Below, piece after piece: positions 1 to 12,016 of a DNA stretch of 64,000 nt; the first letter of the stretch is position 1; each line of letters starts with the position of its first letter. Below the pieces are notes generated by a model. That model ran no database searches, had not been told where the DNA came from, and saw only the letters and a list, made by a program, of their open reading frames with translations. The DNA comes from Halichondria panicea (Eukaryota > Porifera > Demospongiae > Suberitida > Halichondriidae), in assembly GCF_963675165.1 (NCBI RefSeq), contig NC_087388.1, forward strand, positions 4,903,047-4,967,046. Direction: 5' to 3'. The translations under genes and the position numbers were made by a program.

Positions 1-28
1 TATTGAGAAATTGCTTCCTACGCCACTG
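1..28. repeat. Right end of a CAGTGGCG-type element
   Basis: Bases 14-28 read CTTCCTACGCCACTG, the same inverted terminus that closes the complete element at 42166-42737. The rest of this copy lies outside the window. Confidence 0.7.
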
Positions 29-940
29 CAAACCACACAATTTGCACATGCATTTTTGTTATAATAATTATTATGTGTGAAATGTGAAACTAATAAGTCA
101 ACAAACAACTCAGCAGAACAGAAACAAAGTGAATGTGTGTTGCATGGGTGATCCTGTCGTTCAATTGATCTGCATGATAACAACACGTTTACAGCATGTC
201 ATTATAAGATGTATAAGCATGGCAAATCATACAAATCAGTCATGCATGGACATGCTGTATTAACCACACTACAAATTAAGTCTTCTCCATGGGGCTGTCC
301 CGGGGAAGGTCCCTTGCTTGCCAGATAATGGTGTGTAAATTATTGTATCAGACACTTATGAGGGTGCATGCCTTCCTTTGTGGAATGCAGGTCCTAATGA
401 CTAGCCTCAGCACACTCATTTATGAGTCTAAATGTATAATTATGGGTTTACCTAATGAGGAGTATAATAAGGTGTAACATCTAACATTCAAATTGTATAG
501 ATACTGCTCAATTATTTCCCCATGGCAACTATAATAATTAATGTGCTACAACACTGATGCCCGCTATGTTTACTAAGTTAAAACTCCCTAAGAGAAAACT
601 ATACATGCATGCTCCACAGATGATAATATTATACTGAATCTTTGCAACACAATATGCAGTAAAAGCTAGAGCGTTAAATGTTCCTTATATGGATTTTGTG
701 CACATTGACTGTGGTCTGTTTTACAATAGAGTATAAGCAATGGTTTTACTACTTAAAATAGCTGTGTGTAAGGAACGCACAGTGCCCATTTATTCGTGTG
801 TTGCAAAGATTCTGCAAGTTCTAGTATCATGTCTGGAGCATACATGTATAGAGTCTAAATCTACTACATTGCTTCATTGAAACTGAGTAATTTGGGCTTA
901 AAAAAAGTTGAGACATTTTTCTGGGATATCCTATAGGAGA
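29..940. other. Intergenic, no gene seen
   Basis: AT-rich sequence without a convincing ORF, splice-linked exons or a terminal-repeat structure. The only ORF (289-477) is short and has no recognisable features. Confidence 0.5.
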
Positions 941-974
941 TGATGTCACTCACTGTATGATGTCACTCACTGTA
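941..974 (+). promoter_or_regulatory. Twin 17-bp repeat in likely promoter
   Basis: The unit TGATGTCACTCACTGTA occurs twice head to tail (941-957, 958-974), followed by a TATA-like TATATATT. It contains TGATGTCA, one base from the CREB/ATF consensus TGACGTCA. It lies about 225 bases upstream of the membrane-protein ATG and just before a probable 5' UTR exon that ends at 1085 (AACAG|GTAATG) and joins at 1189 (AATACAG|TTG). The promoter role is inference. Confidence 0.35.
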
Positions 975-1198
975 TATATTATTGGGCCTTAGTTTTCATT
1001 TTAGTGCCTCAGCAAGAGAACATGTGCATTGCATGGCATCAATTTCTTGTCTAAAACTTGCTGCTACTATTGGATTTTGGAACAGGTAATGTTGTAGGAA
1101 AAATTAGTGCATGCATGTTAGACATAATTATAGGCTAAAAACAATGTTATGACTTGTACACATGTTTTATACATCTTCTTCAATACAGTTGAACAATT

Positions 1199-3208
1199 AT
1201 GTCTGATGTTCGTGCACTACCCCCTCCTTATCCAACCATTGTAAACGAGAATGAGCGTGCAGTTGCTGTTCGTAATGCTCCTGGTCCCATTGTGGTACCT
1301 ATCAATAATCAAGCTACTCGGCTTGGTAACGAAAAAAGCGCTATACCTCCTTCTTTTGCAGCAGCTCCGAGTGCAAATGCACCACAGTCTCATGCTTTTG
1401 CAGTTGGTGAACAAGTGTCTCAAAAACAAAATGTGAAGAGCCAAACCAAAGTTGAAAAAGTTGGTGGTGCTATTTGTATCGAAAAGGTTGATGAAGTTAC
1501 TACAGAGAAATTGCGTGAACGTTCTATAGTTGGTATGAGCAGTGAGGGACACATGGTGATAATTCACCGTACAGAGAAAGAAGTAGAAAAATTTACTGTA
1601 ATTAGACGAGAGTTAGTTTTGGAAGCTAACAACAGTAGACCCTCAGCAATTAAGAACGAACAAGATGAGGATGACGCAGCAAATGCCACTTGCGGGGAAA
1701 AAGCCATCGAAATTTGCTGCCAATCGCTTGTCTGCCATTTTGAAAACCCATTCAAAAATGCTGACAACATAGTTGAAAAGAAACAGCTGATGAATACTAC
1801 TAGACGCCGCGGCCGTGCAAAGGGGTGGACAATTTTCAAAGGAATTGTATTTCCACTTGTTAGTGATGTCTCTCGTGATTTCTGGGTCTTCTTCCAACTT
1901 TTGTTTGTTCTGGCAATGCTTAGTATGTCGATCTCAACCTTTGTACTGGCTGGAAAGAACTACAAAATATTTCACGTCATCCATTTGGCCTTCTCGTCTC
2001 TTGCTGCCTTTCTGGCAATTATTGATTGCATCATTAGCTACACTCAATGCAGTGCCTGTAAGGCATGTAGGACATGTTGCAAGAAAAAACTTGGCAGGGA
2101 AAATTCAGAAGACTTTCAAGTGTTTTTGGAAGACAATAAAGGGTGTCGCAAATGTTTTTTGGCTTCTCGAAGTTCTCTTGACGTAATTCGCTTGATTTCT
2201 ACTGAATTCATTATTGTTCTGATCCTGTTTTGCGATATGTTTGAAGTAGCTACAGGGAAAGGATTCAACAGCCCTGAAACTTACCATCAAATTGGCTTTG
2301 CACTGATTGTGTACGATAGTATCGGTCTGATTTTCTTTGTCTTTTTTATCCGATTGGTAATATTGGGACGAATGATTTGCAATGAACAACGAGCTCACCC
2401 TACAAAAGAAGACATCGAAAATACTAACACTGCAGCCAAAAAAAATTACAACATTGATTGGTCCATCAAGAAAAACAACAAAAAAATACAAATTGTTTTT
2501 TACCTGCATGTTTTTGGGCAAATGCTTGCACAGGTTCTAATGCTTGTAGCTGTTGGAGCAAAGATAGCGTATGAAAACAGAAATTACAACAGAAATGGTA
2601 ATATTCCTGAGAGTACTTCCTATCTATGGTACATGCTAATTGCTGCCTATTTTCTCCCCTTTTGTGGTCTCGGAACGTTCTTCATTGTAAACAACTATTG
2701 GGTACAGCAGTTTTTGATCGGTCTTTGCATTGATTTTGTGAAAGTTCTTCAAATCGGAGAAGAAGATAAGAACTCCATTGAGGAAGAAGAGAGAGCTAGC
2801 GAAATAATTTGCAAGTTTGTACGAATGAAAAACAATCAATTAGAAAACGAGTATCAAGCCATGCGAAAAAAGAATATCTGTGACAAATTTTTATACCCTT
2901 TTCAGAGTCCTGGTCTTGTCTTTATTTGTATGGCCTACTTCGGAGCACAGCTTGCTTTTGTGATTTGCAGTGCTTTCACGTTGAATGACATGAGCAAACT
3001 TGACCTGGTTTTTCTTAATGGTGGAGATTATTGTGTTGGTTGGTGCATTTATGTTTTTGTGGCTGGTATTGTCGGGGTGCTAATCAACATCTACTCGTTT
3101 TTGGTTGCCGGGATATGGATTTTCATTATCGGCATGGTTATCGCTGGGATCATGGTGCTTATTGGATGCTGTATTTGCTTGTTTTTTTGTGCCGCCTCAG
3201 ACAGCTAA
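1199..3208 (+). CDS. Multi-pass membrane protein, family copy 1
   Basis: Single-exon coding region of 669 aa; I do not recognise it as a named family. Residues 1 to about 205 are hydrophilic and presumably cytoplasmic, with a proline-rich start. From about residue 225 on I count 9-10 hydrophobic segments. A cysteine cluster (CSACKACRTCC, then GCRKC) lies between segments 2 and 3. Motifs shared with the copies at 27849 and 38915 include LHVFGQML..VLMLVAVGAKIAY, FFIVNNYWVQ and PFQSPGL. The C-terminus is a long hydrophobic run ending CCICLFFCAASDS. A 5' UTR intron (1086-1188) is likely because a good donor and acceptor flank it just before the ATG. A polyadenylation signal follows the stop. Function unknown; a channel or transporter is possible but not shown by any motif. 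Confidence 0.88.
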   Translation: MSDVRALPPPYPTIVNENERAVAVRNAPGPIVVPINNQATRLGNEKSAIPPSFAAAPSANAPQSHAFAVGEQVSQKQNVKSQTKVEKVGGAICIEKVDEVTTEKLRERSIVGMSSEGHMVIIHRTEKEVEKFTVIRRELVLEANNSRPSAIKNEQDEDDAANATCGEKAIEICCQSLVCHFENPFKNADNIVEKKQLMNTTRRRGRAKGWTIFKGIVFPLVSDVSRDFWVFFQLLFVLAMLSMSISTFVLAGKNYKIFHVIHLAFSSLAAFLAIIDCIISYTQCSACKACRTCCKKKLGRENSEDFQVFLEDNKGCRKCFLASRSSLDVIRLISTEFIIVLILFCDMFEVATGKGFNSPETYHQIGFALIVYDSIGLIFFVFFIRLVILGRMICNEQRAHPTKEDIENTNTAAKKNYNIDWSIKKNNKKIQIVFYLHVFGQMLAQVLMLVAVGAKIAYENRNYNRNGNIPESTSYLWYMLIAAYFLPFCGLGTFFIVNNYWVQQFLIGLCIDFVKVLQIGEEDKNSIEEEERASEIICKFVRMKNNQLENEYQAMRKKNICDKFLYPFQSPGLVFICMAYFGAQLAFVICSAFTLNDMSKLDLVFLNGGDYCVGWCIYVFVAGIVGVLINIYSFLVAGIWIFIIGMVIAGIMVLIGCCICLFFCAASDS

Positions 3209-3383
3209 GAATTAGTTTTGAGTGGTGTAGTACAATGTATAGCTTTAGTAAAGTCATACAATCATGTAGATATCTATAACAAGCAATTGTTTTACAGGAC
3301 AATTCTGTGGTAGATATAACTACTCGGAACTATAGTGTAGTAGCGACATAGTGCATGTGTTCACAATATTTTTTTAGTTGTAT

Positions 3384-3389
3384 AATAAA
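3384..3389 (+). terminator. Polyadenylation signal AATAAA
   Basis: AATAAA about 175 bases after the stop codon of the membrane-protein gene, in an AT-rich 3' flank. Confidence 0.55.
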
Positions 3390-3783
3390 CCCAAGCACAG
3401 TATTGATGTGTTAATCTGTGGTTTAGTCATTTTGATAGACTGTTTTTTTGTATAGCTAGACGGCAATATTTTCGAGCGAAATTTGGATTAGACGGTACAC
3501 AGTTTAACAAGAGTTAGTGCTGTCACATGATCTCCAGCCAATCAGCTTATCTGAAAGTAGTCAGGTGACCATGGATTAAATAACTTAATCCACACTTTAA
3601 GTTGGTTTGTTAATGCACACTTTTATCAAACAATCATAATACAAGCAGATTGAATCTGAATGTCATCATAATAATACAAGCAGATTGAATACGTACACAA
3701 GCAAAGCTGAAAAGTATTAGAAAGTTGAATGCTATTGTTTCGACTTGTTTCATGTGTACCGAATTGCTGACTTGACCATAGCA

Positions 3784-4056
3784 TCACTTTTTCGTCTGGA
3801 GAAATAGGCTCAGCTTGCTTCGAAGATGTACATACCTGTACCTAAGCCAGATCCATATAATCGTTTCATCAAAGGTGCTTCGAATATCATAGCGTTCCAA
3901 AAGAGCAAACCAGATACTCATTGCCATCCAGTAAACCAGATCAACTGAGGCATATCCAGTAGTGGGATCGGGACTGTTGGTCAGCAGGAGAAATAAGTCG
4001 AGTACATGCCCAGTCAGTTCAGGTAGCTTTAGATCGTATCTCCTTCTCCTTTGCAT
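3784..4056 (-). CDS. Unrecognised 90-aa ORF
   Basis: Starts with a basic stretch (MQRRRR) followed by a leucine- and tryptophan-rich segment. A donor-like GTACAG follows the in-frame LRYRY region, so this could be a first exon rather than a complete gene. No known domain seen. It sits downstream of the transposase pseudogene on the same strand. Coding status is uncertain. Confidence 0.25.
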   Translation of the reverse strand: MQRRRRYDLKLPELTGHVLDLFLLLTNSPDPTTGYASVDLVYWMAMSIWFALLERYDIRSTFDETIIWIWLRYRYVHLRSKLSLFLQTKK

Positions 4057-6022
4057 CAGTTACTGGATCTACAAACCTACTAAAACTTGCTATTACGTCT
4101 AGCTAGCTACACAACCAAAAAGCCCTGATCTGTTTCGTGTCTGTGTACAAGTCCGTACAGTTGTGTACAATTGAACTTGTACATTTCATCTGGGCAATGA
4201 TGTGTTACGGAAGTGATAGCACAGATATGTGCGGAAGCTGTACAGTTGTGATTCAGCATTGTACATGATCTGGTACAGATACTTAAATATGAAGGAAATT
4301 AATTAGCTAGTGCTTGGTTTTAATTGTAATAATACAATCATGCAGGTTGGCAGAGACAATGATGTGTTGACAGCAGTTAAAATAGCTAGAGAACAACTTA
4401 TAAAAATTACTGATTCATACAGAAGACATTCAAACAGTACATATCATTAGAAAAATCATGATAATGAACAAGTTTTTCATTACTAAGTTGCTCTCGTTCT
4501 CGTTCGATTGTGAAAGGCTGCGTAGTAATGTTACAAGTGCTAGTACATTGATGAATCACTGAAATATGTGTAATAACAGCACTAGATGGAACAACACACA
4601 ATGTTTTTGTCAAAGTTAACAAGGGACAGTCTTGCTCATTGTGTACGATGAAACCCATAACTTGCTGCAACTCGAGCTCCTGTAGAATGCAGTAGGTTGT
4701 ATTGTCCAGCGTAACACATGTCAACAGGAGTCCGTACACAACCTGAAATAATTATAATAATTGGTACATTGTATAAATGTAAATTGATATTAAACACTTA
4801 CATTCAAGCAAGGAGTAATTCGTACATAATGTCCATTATTGACGAGTTGACCCTTTTGGGAATAAACTGCTCCATATTTTTGCACCAAAACATCCAACTT
4901 CAAGAAAGACGGTGATGAATGTATATCATATTCTCTTGAGACTTCACCATACATCTGATTGGCGCCATTGAAAGACAATGCAACATCTTTCAATTTCTTG
5001 GTTGAGCCTTGTTTCTAGATGCAGATAAAATTAATTCATTTTAATCCATGCATGTACATTAAATATTCTTACCTTTCTCAGTGCTCCAGACTGATATATA
5101 GCCTTGCCAAGATTTAGTGATTTTGACGAGACACCATTCAAAACAGTTTGTACTGCATGCTGGTTGTAAAGATTAGTCAATCCAGCACCACACCTATACA
5201 AGTATAACGTAGGTAAACCAACTAGCAAAATTATTACTCACCGTTGAAAATCCTCATTTGTCTCACTCTGGTACACTACAAAAAAAATTAATCAATTTAA
5301 CAATTTTTTTAATGGTCAAAACAATTGAAACTGAGGTGACATTTATTAATGTAGCTTTAACGAAGTACAAAAAGCGTCAATTCAACTTTTATGTAATAAT
5401 TATAACAACTATTTAAAAATACTTATAAGTATTAATGTATAAATGTAGTTTTAACATTATTATTGCTAGGTTAAAACTATTGTGTTTTATTGTCAAATCT
5501 ACTTAAGCCATACATTAAAACAACCATTAAGAAAATACTTATTATGACTCATTATAGCTAAATAAATTCCTAAAACAACGATTTACAAATGAATCGGTAT
5601 AACAATTATTATTCAATTCAATAAATAACATGTTAATACAAAAATAGTGATAGGAAACGTTCGTGACAACTGAGTGAGACAATGGTATACAATGTTAAAT
5701 TAGAAGGACAGTTTTAAATTAATTAGCCCAAGGAATAGTTCTTCTTGGTGTAACATACTGGACTCACAAGTATAGCAGACCGATCACTCTTGACCACGCA
5801 GAGTCCACCTATAATAGTAAATACATCATTGTTATTGATATTAATTATTACCGTGTATTATCAATCACCGAGAGGATATCCAACAATAACGCCACTTCTA
5901 TCCATTCGTCTGTTTGTTCTCGCATGTCAAGCTTGCCAGTTTAAGGAATTTCTGTAGGAAAAAGTATATGCTTAGAGGTATATTGACAGTGACAGTGTTC
6001 ACCAGAAAACTAGACACTTTAT

Positions 6023-6262
6023 GTTTGTCCCTCACCTCTCACAGAAGTATCATCATCCACTTGGTGTAGTCACAGTCATACCTATTAAAGCCTTATAATT
6101 ATACTGTTGAGAACATTTCATGTCTGTCCCTCACCTCTCACAGAACTAAAAGTATCATCATCCACTTGGTGTAGTCACAGTCATACCTATTAAAGTCTTA
6201 TAATTATACTGTTGAGAACACTTCATGTCTGTCCCTCACCTCTCACAGAAGTATCATCACAG
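6023..6262. repeat. Tandem repeat, about 100-bp unit
   Basis: Two full copies and one partial copy of a unit containing CTGTCCCTCACCTCTCACAG and TCATCATCCACTTGGTGTAG. The second copy carries a short insertion (CTAAAA). It lies in the large gap between the core and C-terminal exons of the transposase pseudogene. Confidence 0.85.
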
Positions 6263-8770
6263 TCAGATTTATAGCAGCAAATGTCCAGCATATAGAAAGG
6301 GTAATCGTCTTCTCTTTTCTTGGAGCACATGGTTTCACAGCTCTAGATCTACTGAGCATGCGCAATCTTAGACTTAGCATAGCCACGCCCACAATTTCAT
6401 TTTAGTTTCTAGGTCCTCTAATATCTATGGTTCTATGCAAACTTGTACATTTCCTTACAATGTTCATGACTGTATATAATTTCACATCACTCATGCTATT
6501 ATAAATGGATTGTTAAAAATATTGATTGTATATAATTATATGTGTGCCTGTGTTAGAACAAATAATTATTATTATTGTTAAATCTAAATTTATATATTGT
6601 ATTCTAACATGCTGCATGATAGAGTTTCAAATATAATTTAATCAAAATGAGTTTGTTAGTTTGATTTAAGATATCAATAATAGATTCTATGTAAATTATT
6701 GTAGAAATAAAAGACATTGTGTGATTCTACAATATTTTAAGTTAAAACCACATATACTGATTATTTTAACGTTGTCTTTTTATTTTACTAAATATTAAGT
6801 TGATTCAACTGTTTAAGAATAGTGTTAAAACGACTATGCAATGTAGTTTCAAACAAAATTTTTTGCAGTGTAATAGCCACTTGAGCAAACAAATCTCAAT
6901 GCTTCTAACGTTGAAAACGAAACAGCAATATCACGACTTGGGGCTCGTCTGTTTGAAAAAATGTTCTGCTCCCTCATCAATGAATTAAAGGCTTCACACC
7001 TGCAACACAAGACGAAAAAGTGTCACATATCATTTTACGTACACGATTTAAACATTAACCTTTCAGTGTTGAAAGCAGCAGTGGGACCGAAGTCACAGAG
7101 GTCATCCACAAGGTGGAGCAGTAGGTGCACTTTCATTTTTTTAGACATTTGTGGGTTGTATTCCTTCACCAGGTCTACAAACCCCTATACATACTTGTCT
7201 GCTTTCCTCAGAACAATTTGGATTAAATGGAACACAATATGCCAGACTGAACACCTATTACACACGCAAGGGTATAGAGTTTGAAATGCATAATATACAT
7301 GTACATGTATACACATCCAAATGTAGTGCACTCACTTTTAAAAGTGCCAACCATAATTTTCTTTCATTGGTAGTCACATATGGGGTCACAATAAAAGCAG
7401 CCATCTAAGCATTGGAATAAATGTATATATTTTATTCAATAAAGTACCTGTGCCCAGGCTTTGTAATCCCTCCCAACAAATGAACAATGGTGTTTGATTA
7501 TGTTTCCATACAGTCGAACGTCAAAGCCAGAATAATTGAATTGTTGAACAATAGCCAGAACTTTTGCTTTTTGTTCCTTTTTTAATCCAGCAATGAAGCG
7601 TTTCAGTAAGTACTTGACCGGGCCGAGCAAAATCGCATGGAGACATTCAACAGGTGTCGATCTAAAAGGGCAATAGTATGTTGTTATTGTCAGACTTAAT
7701 GTACCCCTAAAAGTTGTACTTAAACTTACTGATATAAATCAACGTTCAATGACAGCATGGGATTTTCTCGTTCACGAAGTCCAAAGCTAGTTCGAAGACT
7801 CTCCTTCTCTGACTCTGTTTGTGCAGACTGTATAGTTCTCATTTGGCTAAGTGATACATCTTTCGTATGTAGAGTGCTCACATCAACAGGATCAACTTCT
7901 CTGTCAACCTATAATAATTATACATGTACATACAAAACGTATCACATAATTAAATTATACCATGCACTTTCTGCAGTACTTCCTGCTACTTCCACCTCGA
8001 TGATTAATGACTTCTGCTGCGCGAGGATTATCAGCAATCAAGCAAACCACAGGTGCCCTCACAATAACCTCAGTTTTGAGAAATGCATCAAAGACAGTTA
8101 TTCCCTCTTGGAGTGTTTTGATATCCTCAGCAACAGGTCGTGACATATCCAACACAGAAACCTTGTTGGAACAAGTAATAAAGTGTATGTTACGTAATTG
8201 AGAATTTTCACTACGCGGAAGTCCTGCCACAAGGAAACACCAACTGTTAAAACAGTTCCACTTTTTACTCTTATTTCCACTTGTATCGTCAGAGTAAAGA
8301 ATAATTGGTGCAGTGACAACAGGCTTTCCTAATCCTGAATACTTAAGTGGATGAGGTTGAATGAAATCCTCAAATTCCTGCAAAGCATTATAATTATACA
8401 GGTACACATTAGTAATACTATGACTTTTTTAAATAATTATACGTACCAGTAATCATATACATGTACCTTCATTCCAAGTTGTTCGAGAGTGTTTGAATCC
8501 AACATATATCGAAGTAGGGAGCTAGGTGGTGAAACAATAGTTAGAATGTTCGTAACCTTGAAGTCAGAAGATTCAAGTATAACCAAAGCACCCGGCTCAG
8601 GATACAGGTAGACAACTGATGTGAATGCCATTTTTAATTGGTCCAGTGTAAGCAATATATGTGCTTGGATATGCAACTCAGAACCCTGTATACATGCATG
8701 TATGCACAGGTAAGTTTACGGTTTAAACTATAATACCTTGCAGTAAAATCTGTGAACCTTCACACATATA

Positions 8771-9004
8771 CCGTATAGCGCGAAATTTTCGAGGGGCTTA
8801 ATTTTCGCGGATTTCGTGGGTTAGAATTCTACACGAAAATTAAGTCTACGAAAATTGTTCTTTAATTAGAATTACCTGCTATCATGCAAATATTTAAAGG
8901 CGTGGCTTCCGGTAAGCAGTCATTCCGCGAACATTGTGCAACAAAATGGCTTTTAGAGGCTAATCCACGAAATATAAGTGCCTCGAAAATTTCGCGCTAT
9001 ACGG
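8771..9004. mobile_element. CCGTATAGCG MITE, 234 bp, in an exon
   Basis: Terminal inverted repeats CCGTATAGCGCGAAATTTTC and its complement, flanked by TA on both sides (8769-8770, 9005-9006). A second full copy of identical length is at 44098-44331 and a fragment at about 52370-52437. It sits inside transposase exon 8737-9129. Removing it with one TA restores the reading frame across the site (HPHFG followed by VKVHRFYCK). TA duplication and size suggest a Tc1/mariner-type non-autonomous element. Confidence 0.9.
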
Positions 9005-9352
9005 TACTTCCAAAGTGTGGATGTGAGACTATAACAAAGTCGTTGACAAACACGTGACCCACAGGCAAAACAGCCATAGGGGTTTGAAGTTTTGGGTCTG
9101 TTCTCCAGCGCTCTCCATGATACATTTCCCTGGAATATTCAAATTCATTAAATACATACACACGTACATGCAATAAACTACTTACATCAACTCCATGTCA
9201 GGCTGAACTGGATACCTCTGGACTACACTTGCAAACAATTGATTAGCGAAGCAATGGCGTATTGTTGCCATCATTGAATTTGCATAAAAGGGTGTCCCAT
9301 CAGATGAATAATACTAAGAGTAGGAAGTTAATACACAAAGTTTGACATGCAT

Positions 9353-9745
9353 CAGGGGCGTAGGCAGGAATTTGAGGAAGGAGGGGCTGAGCTGTTCGCG
9401 CCAGAAACTACTTGGCGCGGAGCGCCGAAAATTCCGGTGACCGGAAGCCACACCCCCTAATTAATGACTCATTGCGCATGTGCAAGAAATAGCCACACCT
9501 TGCTTCAATTAATAATACTGCTAAAGCTAGCTAGCTAGCCGTAGCTAGCTAGCTTAGTTGCACTAAAGAATCAAAGTTACTAGTATAGTATAGCTAGCTC
9601 TTGGACATGCTGTTTGTCTGCCACTAATCTATACCAGTAATTCCCAGGCTGAAGACTCATCAGAGAAGGTGGGGCTCTTAGTGTAGTTTTTGCAGAGAAA
9701 GGGGGGGCTCCAGCCCCCAAAGCCCTCCCCCTCCCTACGCCCCTG
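9353..9745. mobile_element. CAGGGGCG element, 393 bp, 5-bp TSD
   Basis: Ends are CAGGGGCGTAGG and its complement; both flanks carry TGCAT (9348-9352, 9746-9750). Same termini and duplication length as 20047-22259 and 42166-42737. CAGGGGCGTAG ends are typical of hAT non-autonomous elements; a 5-bp duplication would fit a hAT5-like group. It lies in an intron of the transposase pseudogene. Confidence 0.85.
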
Positions 9746-10483
9746 TGCATGAACAAAGAAAGGTACCTTCGTTGGGGCCTCAAAAACAGGCAAAACAAGT
9801 TGCTTTATTTGATGTATCGATGGCAAACAAGGGTTCATCTGCTTCATTGCAAACCAAACGAACTTTAAGTTTGTTTCTCCCTATAATACATAACAAGTAC
9901 AATGGTAGATGTTTACAAACAACTCACAATTGGTCGTGGACAGTGAAGCAAAAGATAGAGTAAAGCATGTTGTTTCGATGGGAATGGAGAATACGAATCA
10001 GAGGACGATGAAGCATTGCACACAACTTGAATAGTTGGTAAGTAAAGATAGTCGTAACGTAGCTAGCTAACATTGTGAACACTGAATACAATGTACCTTG
10101 CAGTGTGTCATATAACTCATTCTCTGTATCCTCACCATCATTGTCATCATCGTTGTAATCTTCATCAGGTAGAACCTAGCGGCTTATAATTAATAAAACG
10201 GTATTAAGTACTATTGCTTGAGTTTACCTGAAAGTCATCATCGCATTCTACATGCCTTCCCTGATCGTCCGAGTCATCCTGGATACCACCATCATCAACA
10301 TCCGCCATTAAGGAATGAATTGAAGCTTGATGCTAATTGTGCTTCATTGTCTTTAGGTGCCTCTCATAACGAGACTTAAATGAGCAGTCTATTTGGCACA
10401 CTTCGCACCAATTTGCACCTTAATAATTATAATAATTAATACAGAGTATTAGACACATTGTATGTACCTATTGATGTTGCCAT

Positions 10484-10677
10484 ATTGTGTTAATTGAACC
10501 TTCCAAGCTGCAAGGGGAACCTCAACAAAAATGCTTTACTTCAAAAATAAGAATTCACGTGCCTTAGATCTATCCACGTGAGCGCGCACATTGGCCACCA
10601 TTGCGCAGTGACCGAGACTGGAAGAAGAGATCTGCTGACAAATTCATGAGATTTGACTTTATTAGATCGATGTGATC
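10484..10677. promoter_or_regulatory. Shared divergent promoter region
   Basis: The 194 bases between the first ATG of the minus-strand zinc-finger/transposase gene (10483) and the plus-strand gene (10678) must hold both promoters. No TATA box stands out. Bidirectional use is inferred from gene orientation alone. Confidence 0.45.
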
Positions 10678-12016
10678 ATGTCTCGCTTGCTCTCTGCACG
10701 AGGTAGAATAAGTACAAGCTCATGGAACACTCCCCGTCCTGTTACAACACTCAGAACCCCCCACAGGGGTGAGTTTGAATAATTATTAAGTTTTATTATT
10801 AATGACCTATAATCTGAAAATTTGCTCATCCTACATGTTGCAGATGGTTCAGTGCCAAGTCGTACTGATGGAGGTGCATCCGGTAATGGGGATGATGCTA
10901 CCGTCGATGTGCTGGCTCAGAGAAGAAGCAGTGGAGATGGTAAACTATATAAATCATGCTATTTAAACATCTCTGATGTTTTGCTATATATATATACAGG
11001 GCTCAGTGATGTGCAATCACGAAGGTCTCAGTCAGAGCAAATATCTACTCTTGCTGAAAGTGAGTATAACATTTTTTAGTCACGTCTATCTGACATTGTA
11101 ATGCATAATAATAGATAGTGTTACACTTATTGCAAGCAAGCAGCAGGAAATTTTAGAACGGGTGAAGGCCACTGACGTAAGGTTGACCCATATGGAGACA
11201 GTAATCAACAGAAGTTTTCGAGAACTAAAAGTACTAATCGAAACACAGGAAAAGAAAAGTTATACAATACGAAATTCTCCTTATGAGGTAGGTCAACTTC
11301 TTTGTATATAAACCAAAAAATCGATTAATTATTATGTTTTAGGTGGAGCTTAAACACAAGATTGCCAACTTGTTTTGCGAGACACTAAATTCGTATCCTC
11401 AGGAAAATCAAGTGAATGTAAGTCGAACTTCATCAGTATAGTCTTGCAGTATATACAATATATGCAGGACGTTGTTAAAGATACTCTATCACGAGATGAC
11501 TTCACCAAAAAATACAAAGTTGTTGTTGCTATCAAGGCGGCCAAAGATATGCTTTCAACTTTCCGAACTGAAGAAAGAAGGAAGGTTATAACTTATACCG
11601 TAATGAATGTATACTGTATACTCCATATAGATATTGGGAATTCCTCCATACCCAAATGCTTGTCTTCAAGACACAGTCTCGTTATGTCGTAACCTCATCG
11701 ATTTCTTGAAGGCCTCAACAGAGAAAGTCGAACCAAACTACTTGAGGCACCTTGTTTTAATGGTTAGTTCCAGCCAAATTTTACTGTCCAAATTATTATT
11801 ATTATACAGCGCAAATATGTCAGAGAAAATCAGGCCTGTGCTCAGCAAAGGTTTCATGAAGGATTTAAAACATGGCTTTCGGATGTTTATGAAAATGGTG
11901 TCGAGGAGTCAGAATGGGAGACATTATTCGAGGAAGATGAGCATCACCCATACAATGAGTACCCCATATCGTATCCTGGAATTACGGTGACACAAGAAGG
12001 AACACCTGCTCAATGA
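10678..12016 (+). CDS. Unrecognised 316-aa coiled-coil protein
   Basis: Eight exons with consistent phase: 10678-10768, 10844-10939, 11000-11059, 11115-11287, 11343-11417, 11468-11584, 11631-11762, 11810-12016; stop TGA at 12014. Total 951 bases. Residues 1 to about 80 are Ser/Arg/Gly-rich and low in complexity. Residues about 85-140 form a likely coiled coil (KQQEILERVKATDVRL and following). The middle has alternating hydrophobic and charged helices (NSYPQENQVN, KVVVAIKAAKDM), and the C-terminus is acidic. No domain recognised. It is divergent from the transposase gene and could be that element's second protein, or an unrelated host gene. Its ORF is intact while the transposase is broken, which argues mildly for a host role. 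Confidence 0.8.

Larger units (their letters stand above)
4407..10483 (-). pseudogene. DDTSGN-class transposase gene, broken
   Basis: Multi-exon gene on the minus strand, about 900 codons. Exons: 10468-10483, 10228-10418, 10097-10175, 9928-10025, 9767-9880, 9186-9313, 8737-9129, 8467-8685, 7961-8377, 7730-7908, 7448-7661, 7336-7404, 7060-7254, about 6849-6999, then 5244-5277, 5073-5193, 4802-5014, 4407-4742. Splice phases agree up to 7060. The link between 6849 and 5277 is uncertain, and further small exons may lie at about 5769-5926. The protein begins with a C2H2 finger (CEVCQIDC...HLKTMKH), then an acidic linker, then the core: SDDTSGNKSKKWN, NIHFITCSNKV, LIADNPRAAE, CRKC, FVGRDYKAW, HLLLHL..D...FGP, RCEAFNSLMREQN. 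I recall these motifs from the Plavaka/Tnp2-like transposases of fungi and animals; the superfamily name is my best guess. Breaks: TAG at 10333-10335, a MITE in exon 8737-9129, and a frameshift at 7182-7185. Confidence 0.8.

Noticed and set aside
5981-6262. Repeats considered as a CRISPR-like array
   Set aside because: Units are about 100 bp, contiguous, without unique spacers: an ordinary tandem repeat in animal DNA.
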